A stretch of DNA of 45,698 nucleotides from Alphaproteobacteria bacterium (GCA_009380075.1 WHSO01000022.1:1-45698); one strand, 5' to 3'. Counted from the stretch's first letter, positions 32,779 to 41,386 are shown. The notes: a model not told the origin generated them from the letters alone. Numbers and translations: made by a program.

Positions 32779-33531
32779 ATGGAATCGCCTGAAGACTTCG
32801 AACGTCACATGGCCCAGACGATCTGGGACAACCGCTGGAAAATGCCGAGCGCCTATGAGGTGTTCACCCGGAACCACATGTGCCGCGACGGCGCCGCCGT
32901 CTATGCCCTGGAACACTGCGTTTTCGCCGCGCATTTTCCGCGCTGGTTCGGCTCGGTGGTTGCCAATTGCCCGCATCTCAAGGCGCGGCGCTACATGATC
33001 GAGAACATGTACGTGGAAGAAGTCAACGACCCGACCATCTCTAACGGCCACTACGAAAGCCTCGTGGACTTCGCCGTCGCCCTCGGCCACGCGCGCGAGG
33101 CGGTCTATGCCTACAAGGGCAAGATCTATACCCGCCTCGCCATCGCCTACTGGGACCGGGCGACCCGCGCCTGGCCCTGGCTCGAGGGTTTCGCTGCCGT
33201 CGCCGGGCTCGAAGCGGCCCGCGGGCCCGCCGTGCTGAAGCTCGGCAACGCGCGTCCCAACAGCCGCGCCGTGTTCAAAGCGCTGAACCTGCCCGACGCC
33301 GCGATGTCGCATTGGCAGGCAGCGGAAACCGCCGACTACGGCGAGGACGGCCACGGCGACATGACGCTCAAGATCCTGTCCGAATACGCCACCACCGAAG
33401 AGCAGCAGAGCCGAATCCTCGAGGTTCTTGCCGAGACCATGGAGGTCCGCCGGCACCATTTCGACTGCATTGGCCGCGATTGCCTGAAGGCGGCCGGCGT
33501 GCCCCTGGAAACGGTCGGGGCCGCCGCCTGA
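32779..33531 (+). CDS. Haem-oxygenase-like (TENA/PqqC fold) protein, candidate di-iron oxidase
   Basis: 250 residues from ATG 32779 (GGAGGG upstream). It is all-helical with the marks of the haem-oxygenase-like di-iron family (CADD, UndA, SznF): E80/E81 in NMYVEEVND, His91 in SNGHYESL, Glu145, His178 in MSHWQAAE, and His192 in GEDGHGDM. Spacing Glu145-to-His178 matches the family, but the last helix has extra residues between His178 and His192. Such enzymes use iron and O2 to cleave or oxidise amino-acid or fatty-acid substrates, often on aromatic precursors. TenA and PqqC themselves are different enzymes of the same fold; PQQ synthesis genes are absent. Placed next to the acyl-CoA dehydrogenase and amidohydrolase. 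Confidence 0.7.
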   Translation: MESPEDFERHMAQTIWDNRWKMPSAYEVFTRNHMCRDGAAVYALEHCVFAAHFPRWFGSVVANCPHLKARRYMIENMYVEEVNDPTISNGHYESLVDFAVALGHAREAVYAYKGKIYTRLAIAYWDRATRAWPWLEGFAAVAGLEAARGPAVLKLGNARPNSRAVFKALNLPDAAMSHWQAAETADYGEDGHGDMTLKILSEYATTEEQQSRILEVLAETMEVRRHHFDCIGRDCLKAAGVPLETVGAAA

Positions 33532-33543
33532 CCATTGCAGAGT

Positions 33544-33567
33544 GGGCGGCGGCATCGGCCGCCGCCC
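33544..33567. terminator. Bidirectional hairpin between convergent genes
   Basis: GGGCGGCGGC (33544-33553), loop ATCG, and GCCGCCGCCC (33558-33567) form a perfect ten-pair stem. It sits between the stop codons of the convergent haem-oxygenase-like gene and TctC receptor 6. No T-run, but position and strength fit a shared terminator. Confidence 0.65.
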
Positions 33568-33576
33568 CGCCGCGTC

Positions 33577-34842
33577 CTACTTACAGGCTATGGTCTTCGC
33601 CGCCGTGCCCTGGTAGGCGAAGTCGCAGGCGAGACCGGCCTTGAGCTGCTTGCGCTTCGCCGCCTTGCCGTCGATCGTCACCTTTGTGCCGCTCGACGAC
33701 ACGTTGAGGCGGCCCTTCTTCGCGCCGGCCTCGAACGACACCTTGCGTCCATCGTTCTCGACCTTGGTGATGGCGCCCTTCACCTTTTCGATGGGCCCGG
33801 CGACCTTCGCCATTTCGGTGCGGTCCGTCTTCTGCGACGCTTCGACCGCGACCTTGACGATGGCGGCGGGGATTTTCTCCAGCCGTTCGATGCGCGCCTT
33901 CATGGCGTCGCCCGACATGGGGTCGAGCACCATTTTCTGGCGGTCCATATCGGCCTTGAGCTTGGCATCTTCATAGGTCCTGACGAAGGCGGCCTTGAGT
34001 TGCGTCGCCTGCGCCGGCGCGATGTCCGGGGGAGCGACGAAGGGGCGCGTCCACGAGTCAGGGGCAAGAAGGAGCTCCAGCACCTGGCGGTCCTCCGGTG
34101 TCCTGGTGAACTCGGTGATCAGCGGCACGTCCGGCATGTGGCGCTTCTCGGCCAGCGAGATATCGAGCAGGAAGGTGATCTTCTTGCCGGGGATCCAGTC
34201 CGGGCGGCTCGAGTTGGTGCTCGATATGGTCGAAGCGCAGCGGCCCTGGATCTCTCCCCGCTCCATCGCCAGATGCAGCGCGGCCGAGCCCGGATAGCCC
34301 GCAATCACCTTGATCTTGGTGCCGACCAGGTTGTTGAGGATCACCGGGGTCGTCACGGTCATCGACCGCCCGTTGGTCCCGCCGACGATGAACTGCTTTT
34401 CGAGGATATCCTTTGTCGTCCGGAAGGGCGTCTGATGCCAGGCGACGCAATAGGTGCCTTCGCTGCCCAGGCTGCCGAGCCAGGTAAATTTCGATGCCGT
34501 GAACTTGGCGTTCTCGACACCAAGAACGGAGGACGTCGGGACCTCGCGCCCCAGCGCGCCGATCTCGCGGCCGTCCTTGCGGGCGGAGTTGTACAGGTAG
34601 TTCGCCAGCTTGACGCTGCCCGCGCCCGGCATGTTCTTGACGACAATATCCGGATTGCCGGGAATGAGACGCCCGTAATGACGGGCAAAAGTGCGCGCGT
34701 AACTGTCGTAACCGCCGCCCGGCGCGTAGCCCACGTAAAGCGTGATCTGCTTCCCCTTGAAGAAATCTTGGGCGTCTGCGGTTGCCGTACAGGCGACGAG
34801 TGCCGTCAGGACAATCGCCGTACGGAAAGTGAACGTCGTCAT
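33577..34842 (-). CDS. TctC/Bug-family periplasmic solute-binding receptor 6 with an extra C-terminal domain
   Basis: 421 residues from the ATG at 34842 (GAGGAGG upstream); upstream in-frame ATGs have no ribosome-binding site. Signal peptide ends about ADA24|QDFF. Bug marks: FFKGKQITLYVGYAPGGGY, GNPDIVVKNMPGAGS, NNLVGTKIKVIAGYPG, AMERGEIQGR. Unlike its relatives it has no lysine tail. Instead about 75 residues follow, rich in beta-forming and charged sequence (EKVKGAITKVENDGRKVSFE ... KGRLNVSSSGTKVTIDGKAA) and ending with two cysteines (ACDFAY, TIACK), reminiscent of a small beta-barrel. Divergent from the ABC-type receptor gene. The added domain is a noteworthy oddity. Confidence 0.9.
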   Translation of the reverse strand: MTTFTFRTAIVLTALVACTATADAQDFFKGKQITLYVGYAPGGGYDSYARTFARHYGRLIPGNPDIVVKNMPGAGSVKLANYLYNSARKDGREIGALGREVPTSSVLGVENAKFTASKFTWLGSLGSEGTYCVAWHQTPFRTTKDILEKQFIVGGTNGRSMTVTTPVILNNLVGTKIKVIAGYPGSAALHLAMERGEIQGRCASTISSTNSSRPDWIPGKKITFLLDISLAEKRHMPDVPLITEFTRTPEDRQVLELLLAPDSWTRPFVAPPDIAPAQATQLKAAFVRTYEDAKLKADMDRQKMVLDPMSGDAMKARIERLEKIPAAIVKVAVEASQKTDRTEMAKVAGPIEKVKGAITKVENDGRKVSFEAGAKKGRLNVSSSGTKVTIDGKAAKRKQLKAGLACDFAYQGTAAKTIACK

Positions 34843-35089
34843 GGTTGCCTCCTCTGCGGCCTTCGTCGTTCCTGACCCCGGGGGCCGGGCCTCGCCGGGC
34901 GTGGCCGCTTGCCGCTGCACGGCGCTTGATTAATAAGTATAGCGCCGACGGATGTGCGCGGCGACGTCCGTCGGAAAGGGAAAACTGTCTTTCCCGGTGG
35001 TTTTTTCTTTCGCACGCCGTCGCATTGCCCGAAAATGCGGTCCGAACGCGCCCTCAGGCGCGACCAACGATATCTAGGGGGATAGCACC
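34843..35089. promoter_or_regulatory. Divergent promoter region with a GGCGCT...AGCGCC inverted repeat
   Basis: This 247-base gap between receptor 6 and the ABC-type receptor contains CGGCGCT (34920-34926) and AGCGCCG (34941-34947), exact inverted arms of seven bases around an AT-rich 14-base centre (TGATTAATAAGTAT). Such a symmetric site in a divergent region is a likely regulator-binding site. I see no gene here. Confidence 0.5.
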
Positions 35090-36262
35090 ATGCCACCGAC
35101 GACTTCCGTCCTTCGCGCGCTCGCCATCGGCGCCGCCGTCACCGTGGCCCTGCCTGCCGGGGCGGCGGACCTCCCCAAGGCCACCGAGAAGATGCTGGCG
35201 GCGCTGAAGCTCGACGCCGGCATCCTGAGCGGCCTCGACAAGGAACTCGCCGTACCGCAGGCCTGGGTCGATGCGGCGAAGAAGGAAAAGGAAGTCATCA
35301 TCTATACGTCGACCCGCCCCAAGGCGTGGGAGAAGATGCATGGAATCCTGAAGGAACGCTATCCGTTCATCAATTTTCGCCATGAGGAAACCAACACGGC
35401 GGAACGGCGCTGGGTGCGTCCGCTCGCCGCCTTCACCCAGGGCAGGATCATCACCGACGTCGTGATGGACATGTCGGGCAGCGTCTTCAAATTCCGCGAC
35501 GCGGGCGCGCTGATCCCGCTTAACGACCTGCCGGGCTACAAGAATTTTCCGGAGGAAGTGCGCCAGAAGGACCACATCGCCGTTGCCGTGCGCTCGCGTT
35601 ACTGGTGCATGTCCTATAATACCAAGAAGATCAAGGCGGCGGATCTGCCCAAGACATGGGACGACGTGCTGACCAATCCGGCCTTTGCCGACAAGAAGTT
35701 GGCGCTGCTTAACCGCTCCAACCTCTGGCTCCTCAACGTCTGGACGGTGAAGGGCGACACCTGGGGCAAGCAGTACACCCGCGATCTCTTCACCAAGCTG
35801 TCGCCACAACTGCGCAAGGAAGGTCTCAACGCCGGGATCACCCTCGTCGGCATCGGTGAAGCCAACGCGGCCATCCCCTCGGCGATGATGCGGGTCGGCC
35901 CCGAGGCGAAGAAGGGGGCGCCCGTCGCCTTCCATTGTCCGGAGCCGGTGCCCTACACCATTTCCGACATGGCGATCCTCAAAGGCAGCCCGCGCACCAA
36001 CGCGGCCAAGATCTTCGTCAACTGGTTCCTGTCCAAGGAAGGGCAGATCGCGCAATACTGGGGAAATTACTCGCCGCCGTCACACAAGGAATTGCTGCGC
36101 AAGGAGTTCCTGTTCTACCCCGAAGCCGTCGCCGGCAAGAAGATCGCGGTCCTGGACGACCGGGCGGAGGCCCTGTCCAAGCAGGTGATCGAGGAATGGA
36201 ACAAATACTGGATCGGCGCCGGCGGACCGGGGCCGAAGAAGAAAAAGAAAAAGAAGAACTAG
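35090..36262 (+). CDS. ABC-type periplasmic solute-binding protein (family 1), poly-lysine tail
   Basis: 390 residues, ATG at 35090 after AGGGGGATAG. Signal peptide ends about AGA25|ADLP. The mature protein resembles family 1 binding proteins of the iron/spermidine type: KEKEVIIYTSTRPKAWEKM, RYWCMSYNTKKIKAADLPKT, WDDVLTNPAFADKKLAL, NWFLSKEGQIAQYWGN. The tail is GPGPKKKKKKKN. The frameshifted gene at 6843 is its closest relative in the window (shared MLAALKLD, RYWCMSYN, SKEGQIAQ blocks), so two loci encode this receptor type, only one intact. No permease or ATPase genes accompany it. Ligand unknown. Confidence 0.92.
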   Translation: MPPTTSVLRALAIGAAVTVALPAGAADLPKATEKMLAALKLDAGILSGLDKELAVPQAWVDAAKKEKEVIIYTSTRPKAWEKMHGILKERYPFINFRHEETNTAERRWVRPLAAFTQGRIITDVVMDMSGSVFKFRDAGALIPLNDLPGYKNFPEEVRQKDHIAVAVRSRYWCMSYNTKKIKAADLPKTWDDVLTNPAFADKKLALLNRSNLWLLNVWTVKGDTWGKQYTRDLFTKLSPQLRKEGLNAGITLVGIGEANAAIPSAMMRVGPEAKKGAPVAFHCPEPVPYTISDMAILKGSPRTNAAKIFVNWFLSKEGQIAQYWGNYSPPSHKELLRKEFLFYPEAVAGKKIAVLDDRAEALSKQVIEEWNKYWIGAGGPGPKKKKKKKN

Positions 36263-36369
36263 GCCGCGAGGGATCGGAATTTCCGCTTATTGGGGCGTGC
36301 AGGGGTCTCTAGATTGGTCCGGTTTGACAACAACGCCGCCGTGAGAACACGACGGAGCCGGAGCGCCTG

Positions 36370-38421
36370 ATGTCCTATGTCGTCGCCGTCGATATCGGCG
36401 GAACCTTTACCGACCTCGTCGCCTTCGATCACGACAGCCAGAACGTGATCTATACCAAGAGCCCCACGACCTATGGCAATTTCGTCGACGGCATTCTCGA
36501 ATGCTTCGCCAAGGCCCGGGTACAGCCGGCCGATGCGACATTCCTCAATCACGGGACGACGCTGGTCATCAATTCGCTGATCCAGCGCCGCGGCGCCAGG
36601 ACGGCGCTGGTGACGTCGAAGGGCTTTCGCGACGTGCTCGAGATCGCGCGCGGCAACCGCCCCGATCCGTTCGATCTCTATTACCAGCGCGACGAGCCCC
36701 TGATCCCGCGCGAGCTGCGCTTCGAGGTGCCCGAGCGCATGGACGCCAAGAACGAGGTCATAACGCCTCTCGATACGGCGGCACTTGAAGCCCTGGCCGC
36801 GGAACTGAAGGACCTGGGCGTCGAGGCCGTCGGCGTCTTCTTCATGAACTCCTATCTCAATCCGGGCCATGAGGAGCAGGCGGCCGAGACCCTGCGCCGC
36901 CTGCTGCCGGAAACCTACGTGACATTTTCGACCGAGCTGACCCGCGAATGGTACGAATACGAGCGGTCGTCTACCGTCGCCGCCAATGCCTATGTCGGGC
37001 CGCAGGTGAACACCTACATTCGCCGCCTTGAAAGCGAGATGCAGGGCAAGGGGTTCGACGGGTCCCTGTTCATGATGGGATCGAACGGCGGCCTCCTGTC
37101 GGTGGACCGGACCTGCCGGCAGCCCATCGGCTTGGTCGAATCGGGTCCCATCGGCGGCTGCATCGGCGCCGGGGCCTATGCCGGGGCGCTCGGCTTCGAC
37201 AATGTCGTCGCCTTCGACATGGGGGGCACCACGGCCAAAAGCGCGTTGGTGGAGAACGGCCGCTTCTCGGTCGAATCGGTCTATTACGTCAACGGCTACG
37301 TCAAGGGGTTCCCGATCAAGTCGCCGGTCATCGACATCGTCGAGGTCGGTTCCGGCGGCGGCTCGATCGCCTGGCTCGACGACCAGAAGCGCCTGCACGT
37401 CGGACCGCAGAGCGCGGGTTCGACGCCGGGCCCCGTGTGCTACGGCAACGGCGGCACGGAGCCGACCATCACCGATGCCAACCTCATCCTGGGCCGGCTT
37501 AACGCCTCCCGGTTCCTCGGCGGCGAAATGACCCTGGATATCGAGGCCGCCCGGCGCACCCTGGCGGAGAAGATCGCCGAACCGCTCGGCTACGGCGGCG
37601 ACGAGGGCCTGATCAGGATGGCCGATGGCATCGTCTCCATCGCCACCGTCATCATGGCGGGCGCCATCCGCCGCGTGTCCGTCGAGCACGGCCTCGACCC
37701 CCGCGATTTCGTCCTGTTCTGCTACGGTGGCGGCGGGCCGCTGCACGCCCGCGCGCTCGCCCATGAGCTGTCGATCCCGACCGTCGTCATCCCGCCCGAG
37801 CCCGGCAACTTCTCGGCCATCGGCATGCTGCTGGCGGACGCCCGGCTCGACCTGTCGAAGACCTTTGTAGGCATGTTGGAAGGCGCTACGGTGGGAGAGA
37901 TCCAGGGGCAATTCGCCGAAATGGAGTACGAGGCTGCCGCCGCCCTGGCGGCGGAATTCGGCGCGTCCGAGGTGACGTTCGAGCATCACGCCGAGATGCG
38001 CTATCGTGGGCAGCGCCACAACATCAAGGTGCCGGTCTCAGGGCTCGCCGACGAACGCGCGATCCGGGCGGCCTTCGAGCACGACTACAAGCGCCGCTAC
38101 GGCCATGCCGACCCCAAGGCCGCGGCCGAGTTCCAGGCCCTGCACCTGTCGGCTTTCGCCAGGCAGCGCCGTCCGGACATCGCCCGGCTGCCGCGGGCCC
38201 AGGCGTCGGCGGGGTCCGAAGCCAAGCGCCCGGTCTATTTTGGCGGGGCCGGTGGTATGGTCGAGACCCGGATCTACGACCGCGACGGGCTCGCCCCCGG
38301 CTTCACGGCGGCCGGGCCGGCGGTAATCGAGGAATACGGTTCGACCACCCTGGTCTGGCCGGGGGACCGCTTCGAAATCGGTCCGATGCGGGAAATCCGC
38401 ATCCAGTGCGGTGTAAAATAA
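36370..38421 (+). CDS. Hydantoinase/oxoprolinase family protein, HyuA-like subunit
   Basis: 683 residues, ATG at 36370. The N-terminus VVAVDIGGTFTDLVAFD is the phosphate-binding loop of the ASKHA-type HyuA N-domain, and a second block VVAFDMGGTTAKSALVENG is also present, with GGGGPLHARALAHELSIP near the middle. These are the ATP-binding parts of N-methylhydantoinase A, 5-oxoprolinase and acetone/acetophenone carboxylase subunits. It pairs with the HyuB-like gene 13 bases downstream, which it requires. The true substrate (hydantoin, 5-oxoproline or a ketone) cannot be told; no acetone-carboxylase gamma subunit is seen. It heads a unit with HyuB and a bicupin. Confidence 0.92.
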   Translation: MSYVVAVDIGGTFTDLVAFDHDSQNVIYTKSPTTYGNFVDGILECFAKARVQPADATFLNHGTTLVINSLIQRRGARTALVTSKGFRDVLEIARGNRPDPFDLYYQRDEPLIPRELRFEVPERMDAKNEVITPLDTAALEALAAELKDLGVEAVGVFFMNSYLNPGHEEQAAETLRRLLPETYVTFSTELTREWYEYERSSTVAANAYVGPQVNTYIRRLESEMQGKGFDGSLFMMGSNGGLLSVDRTCRQPIGLVESGPIGGCIGAGAYAGALGFDNVVAFDMGGTTAKSALVENGRFSVESVYYVNGYVKGFPIKSPVIDIVEVGSGGGSIAWLDDQKRLHVGPQSAGSTPGPVCYGNGGTEPTITDANLILGRLNASRFLGGEMTLDIEAARRTLAEKIAEPLGYGGDEGLIRMADGIVSIATVIMAGAIRRVSVEHGLDPRDFVLFCYGGGGPLHARALAHELSIPTVVIPPEPGNFSAIGMLLADARLDLSKTFVGMLEGATVGEIQGQFAEMEYEAAAALAAEFGASEVTFEHHAEMRYRGQRHNIKVPVSGLADERAIRAAFEHDYKRRYGHADPKAAAEFQALHLSAFARQRRPDIARLPRAQASAGSEAKRPVYFGGAGGMVETRIYDRDGLAPGFTAAGPAVIEEYGSTTLVWPGDRFEIGPMREIRIQCGVK

Positions 38422-38434
38422 GGAGCTTGTGACC

Positions 38435-40135
38435 ATGGACGCAGCCAGCGACAAGTCCAGCGCCCAATCCACGATCGATCCGATCACGCTGGAGGTTATC
38501 CGCCACGGCCTGATCTCGATCACCGACCAGATCGACGCCAACATCACGCGCACGGCGTTCAGTCCCTACATTTATGAATACAAGGATTTCGCCGTCGGAA
38601 TCGTCACCCCCGACGGTCACCTCATGGCCCAGTGCAAGGGCGGCATGCCGCCCTTCGTCGCCGATTCGGTCGGCACGGCGGTGCGCGACGGGCTCAAGGT
38701 CTATGGCCGCGAACGGTTGCATTACGGCGACGTGGTCGTCTGCAACCACGCCGCGGTGCAGGGCCAGCATCTCAACAACACGGTGATGTACACGCCGATC
38801 TATGCCGGGCCGGATCGCGAGGCCCTTATTGGCTTCTTCGCCATCAACGTGCACTGGATCGACGTCGCCGGCGCGGCGCCCAAGTCGGCCGACATCTTCG
38901 ACGAAGGCCTGCAACTGCGCAGCATCAAGCTGTGGTCGAAGGGCGAACCCATCGAGGAGGTCTATCGTATCATCGAGAACAACACGCGTTTCCCGGTGGA
39001 CCTGCTGGGCGACATCGAATCCCAGCTCGCGGGCTGCCTCCTCGGGCGCGACCAGACGGCGGCTCTGGCCGAACGCTACGGCATCCCCACCTTCTTCAGT
39101 GCGGTGGAAACCATTCTCGACCAGGGCGAGGCGGCGGCCCGTGCCCGCATCCGGGCGCTTCCCGACGGCACCTACGAGGCCGAAACCTTCCTCGACAACG
39201 ACGGCGACAACGACACACCGATCCCGATCCGCGTCAAGGTGGTGATCGCCGGTGACGAGCTGACGGTGGACTATACCGGTCTCGCGCCGCAGCAGAAGGG
39301 TTGCGTCAATTCGGGCTACTACGGAGGCGGCGTGACGACCGCGCGGGTCGCCTTCAAGTACCTGATCATGCCCAACGAGCCGGCCAACGAAGGCATCTTT
39401 CGCCCGCTCAAGCTGGTGCTGCCCGAGGGCACGATCCTGAGCGCCGATCCGTCGGCGCCCATGGGCAACTACTCCATGCCTTTCCCGAGCGTCATCGACG
39501 TGGTCATTCGGGCGCTGGGCAAGGCGGTGCCGGAGCTCGCCACCGGCGGCCATTTCGCCACCCATTCGGGGTTCCGCCTCCACGGCCGCTGGCCCGACGG
39601 CACGCCCTTCAACGGCCACGACAGCGGTCACGGCGGCTGGGGCGCCTCGGCCCGCGGCGACGGCGCCGGGCCGTTCCGCACCATGGCCCACGGCGACACC
39701 CGGCTGATTCCGCTGGAACTGCAGGAATCCATCCTCCCCATTCGCATCCACGAATTCACCCTGCGACAGGATTCGGCGGGCGCCGGGCGCTATCGGGGCG
39801 GGCTGGGCTTTCGCAAGGTCTACGACATCACCGCCGACTGCCTGCTGCAGACCAACCTCGATCGCACCAAACACGCGCCCTGGGGTGCCGCCGGCGGCAA
39901 GGACGCCCTGCCGGGTCGGGTCACGGTCTTTCACAAGGCGGGCGGCGACCCGGTCATCATGTGCAAGGCCAAGGGCTACAGGCTCGCGGCCGGCGACCGG
40001 GTGGTGCTCGAGACCGGCGGCGGCGGCGGTTACGGCCCGCCTCGCGAACGGGCGCGGACCGCCGTGACGCGCGACCTTGCCCGCGGCTATATCTCCCGCG
40101 AAGCTGCGGCGCGCGATTACGGATTCAAGGACTGA
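38435..40135 (+). CDS. Hydantoinase B/oxoprolinase family protein, HyuB-like subunit
   Basis: 566 residues from the ATG at 38435, with AGGAG overlapping the HyuA stop (a GTG six bases earlier is too close). The HyuB pattern is clear: ITLEVIRHGLISITDQIDAN, TRTAFSPYIYEYKDFAVGI, DVVVCNHAAVQGQHLNN, VDYTGLAPQQKGCVNSGYYG, GTILSADPSAPMGNYSMPF and ETGGGGGYGPPRERA. It combines with HyuA to hydrolyse or carboxylate with ATP. Overlapping translation with HyuA implies a fixed stoichiometry. Followed after 75 bases by a bicupin in the same direction. Confidence 0.93.
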   Translation: MDAASDKSSAQSTIDPITLEVIRHGLISITDQIDANITRTAFSPYIYEYKDFAVGIVTPDGHLMAQCKGGMPPFVADSVGTAVRDGLKVYGRERLHYGDVVVCNHAAVQGQHLNNTVMYTPIYAGPDREALIGFFAINVHWIDVAGAAPKSADIFDEGLQLRSIKLWSKGEPIEEVYRIIENNTRFPVDLLGDIESQLAGCLLGRDQTAALAERYGIPTFFSAVETILDQGEAAARARIRALPDGTYEAETFLDNDGDNDTPIPIRVKVVIAGDELTVDYTGLAPQQKGCVNSGYYGGGVTTARVAFKYLIMPNEPANEGIFRPLKLVLPEGTILSADPSAPMGNYSMPFPSVIDVVIRALGKAVPELATGGHFATHSGFRLHGRWPDGTPFNGHDSGHGGWGASARGDGAGPFRTMAHGDTRLIPLELQESILPIRIHEFTLRQDSAGAGRYRGGLGFRKVYDITADCLLQTNLDRTKHAPWGAAGGKDALPGRVTVFHKAGGDPVIMCKAKGYRLAAGDRVVLETGGGGGYGPPRERARTAVTRDLARGYISREAAARDYGFKD

Positions 40136-40210
40136 GCCGCGCCTTTCGTAGCCGACGGGCAGCCTCTATTATCGGCTTATTCAGGGCAGGAACACCAAGG
40201 ACACAAGAAC

Positions 40211-41350
40211 ATGTCGACACTTCCGTTTCCCAAGGGCGCCAAGGCCGCCGATCCCAAGGACAAGGACTGGCAGCCGATTCCCATCGACACGTTTCTCGAA
40301 TGGCGCGACGCCCAGGGCATACCTGTCGTCACGGATTTCTTCATCAAGGACATCAGCACCGTCGAGCTTGGCCACTGGGACCTGAAGGGCGTCCCCGCGG
40401 CCTTCGTCATCCTCGACGGCGCGGGCGATACCAACGACGCCTATATCTGCGAAATCCCCGCCGGCGGGAAGACCAAGCCGCAGAAGCACCTCTATGAAGA
40501 GACCGTCTATGTGACGAAAGGGCAGGGTGCAACGACCGTCTGGCAGCGCGACGGGCGCAAGCATACGTTCGAATGGGGGCCGGGAAGCCTGTTTTCCATC
40601 CCCATCAACGCCAACTACCAGCACTTCAATTCATCCGGCAGCGACGTGGTGCGCTATTACGCCGTCACCAACTGCTGTTTCATCATGAACCTGTTCCACA
40701 GTCCGGACTTCATCTTCAACAGCGACTACGCCTTCAACGACCGATTCAACGCCGACGAAGGCGAATATTTCGGCAAGCAGGAGATCTTCGGCCGCTTCTT
40801 CATGACCACTAACTTCGTGCCTGACCTCAATACGCTGCATCTTGCGGACTACAGCGAGCGCGGCAAGGGGAGCACCAACATGAAGTTCGACCTCGCTGGC
40901 AACACCATGGGGGCGCATATCTCGGAGTTTCCGGTGGGAACCTACAAGAAAGGCCACCGTCACGGCCCCGGCGCCCACGTCATCATCGTCAGCGGTCAGG
41001 GCTATTCGCTGCTCTGGCGCGACGGGGAGGAGCCGCGTCGCGTCGACTGGGGCCCCGGCAGCGTCGTCGTGCCGCCCGACCAATGGTTCCACCAGCACTT
41101 CAATTCGGGCGCCGAACCAGCCCGCTACCTCGCGCTGCGCTGGAACAACTGGCGCTTTCGCTTCATGAAGTCGGCCAAGCGCCGCAACGAAACCTTCACC
41201 AGCATCAAGGAAGGCGGCAGCCAGATCGAATTCATCGACGAGGATCCCGCCATCCATCGCGACTTTGAGGCATCGCTGGCCAGGGCCGGCGCGCAATGCG
41301 GCATGGGCGCCTATCACCCGTTCTGCTCTTACCGCAAGGCGGCGGAATAG
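40211..41350 (+). CDS. Bicupin domain protein
   Basis: 379 residues, ATG at 40211 after a AAGGA site. Two cupin barrels are seen: one with KHLYEETVYVTKGQGATTVW and PINANYQHFNSSG, the second with HRHGPGAHVIIVSGQGYSLL, then PGSVVVPPDQWFHQHFNSG. The second keeps a HxH...H set (HRHGPGAH ... HQHF); the first has K-H...E and a late His. The two barrels are likely metal-binding, and bicupins include ring-cleaving dioxygenases, oxalate decarboxylases and lyases. Downstream of HyuA/HyuB, so it could open a ring or remove a carboxylate in that pathway. Reaction not established. Confidence 0.85.
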   Translation: MSTLPFPKGAKAADPKDKDWQPIPIDTFLEWRDAQGIPVVTDFFIKDISTVELGHWDLKGVPAAFVILDGAGDTNDAYICEIPAGGKTKPQKHLYEETVYVTKGQGATTVWQRDGRKHTFEWGPGSLFSIPINANYQHFNSSGSDVVRYYAVTNCCFIMNLFHSPDFIFNSDYAFNDRFNADEGEYFGKQEIFGRFFMTTNFVPDLNTLHLADYSERGKGSTNMKFDLAGNTMGAHISEFPVGTYKKGHRHGPGAHVIIVSGQGYSLLWRDGEEPRRVDWGPGSVVVPPDQWFHQHFNSGAEPARYLALRWNNWRFRFMKSAKRRNETFTSIKEGGSQIEFIDEDPAIHRDFEASLARAGAQCGMGAYHPFCSYRKAAE

Positions 41351-41363
41351 GGGGCAGGCGCAT

Positions 41364-41385
41364 CCGGCCCGCCGAAAGCGGCCGG
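41364..41385. terminator. Hairpin between convergent bicupin and CmcJ-type genes
   Basis: CCGGCCCGC (41364-41372) pairs with GCGGCCGG (41378-41385), with one bulged base and a five-base loop CGAAA. It lies 13 bases after the bicupin stop and just before the 3' end of the convergent gene. Plausible bidirectional terminator without a T-run. Confidence 0.45.
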
Positions 41386-41386
41386 T

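Noticed and set aside
32779-33531. Calling the haem-oxygenase-like protein PqqC or TenA.
   Set aside because: Neither PQQ nor thiamine genes are nearby and the ligand pattern points more to the di-iron branch, so a specific gene name would be unsupported.
36259-38019. A long open minus-strand frame opposite HyuA.
   Set aside because: The plus strand encodes an unmistakable HyuA protein; the antisense translation is low-complexity and His/Arg-rich without family motifs.
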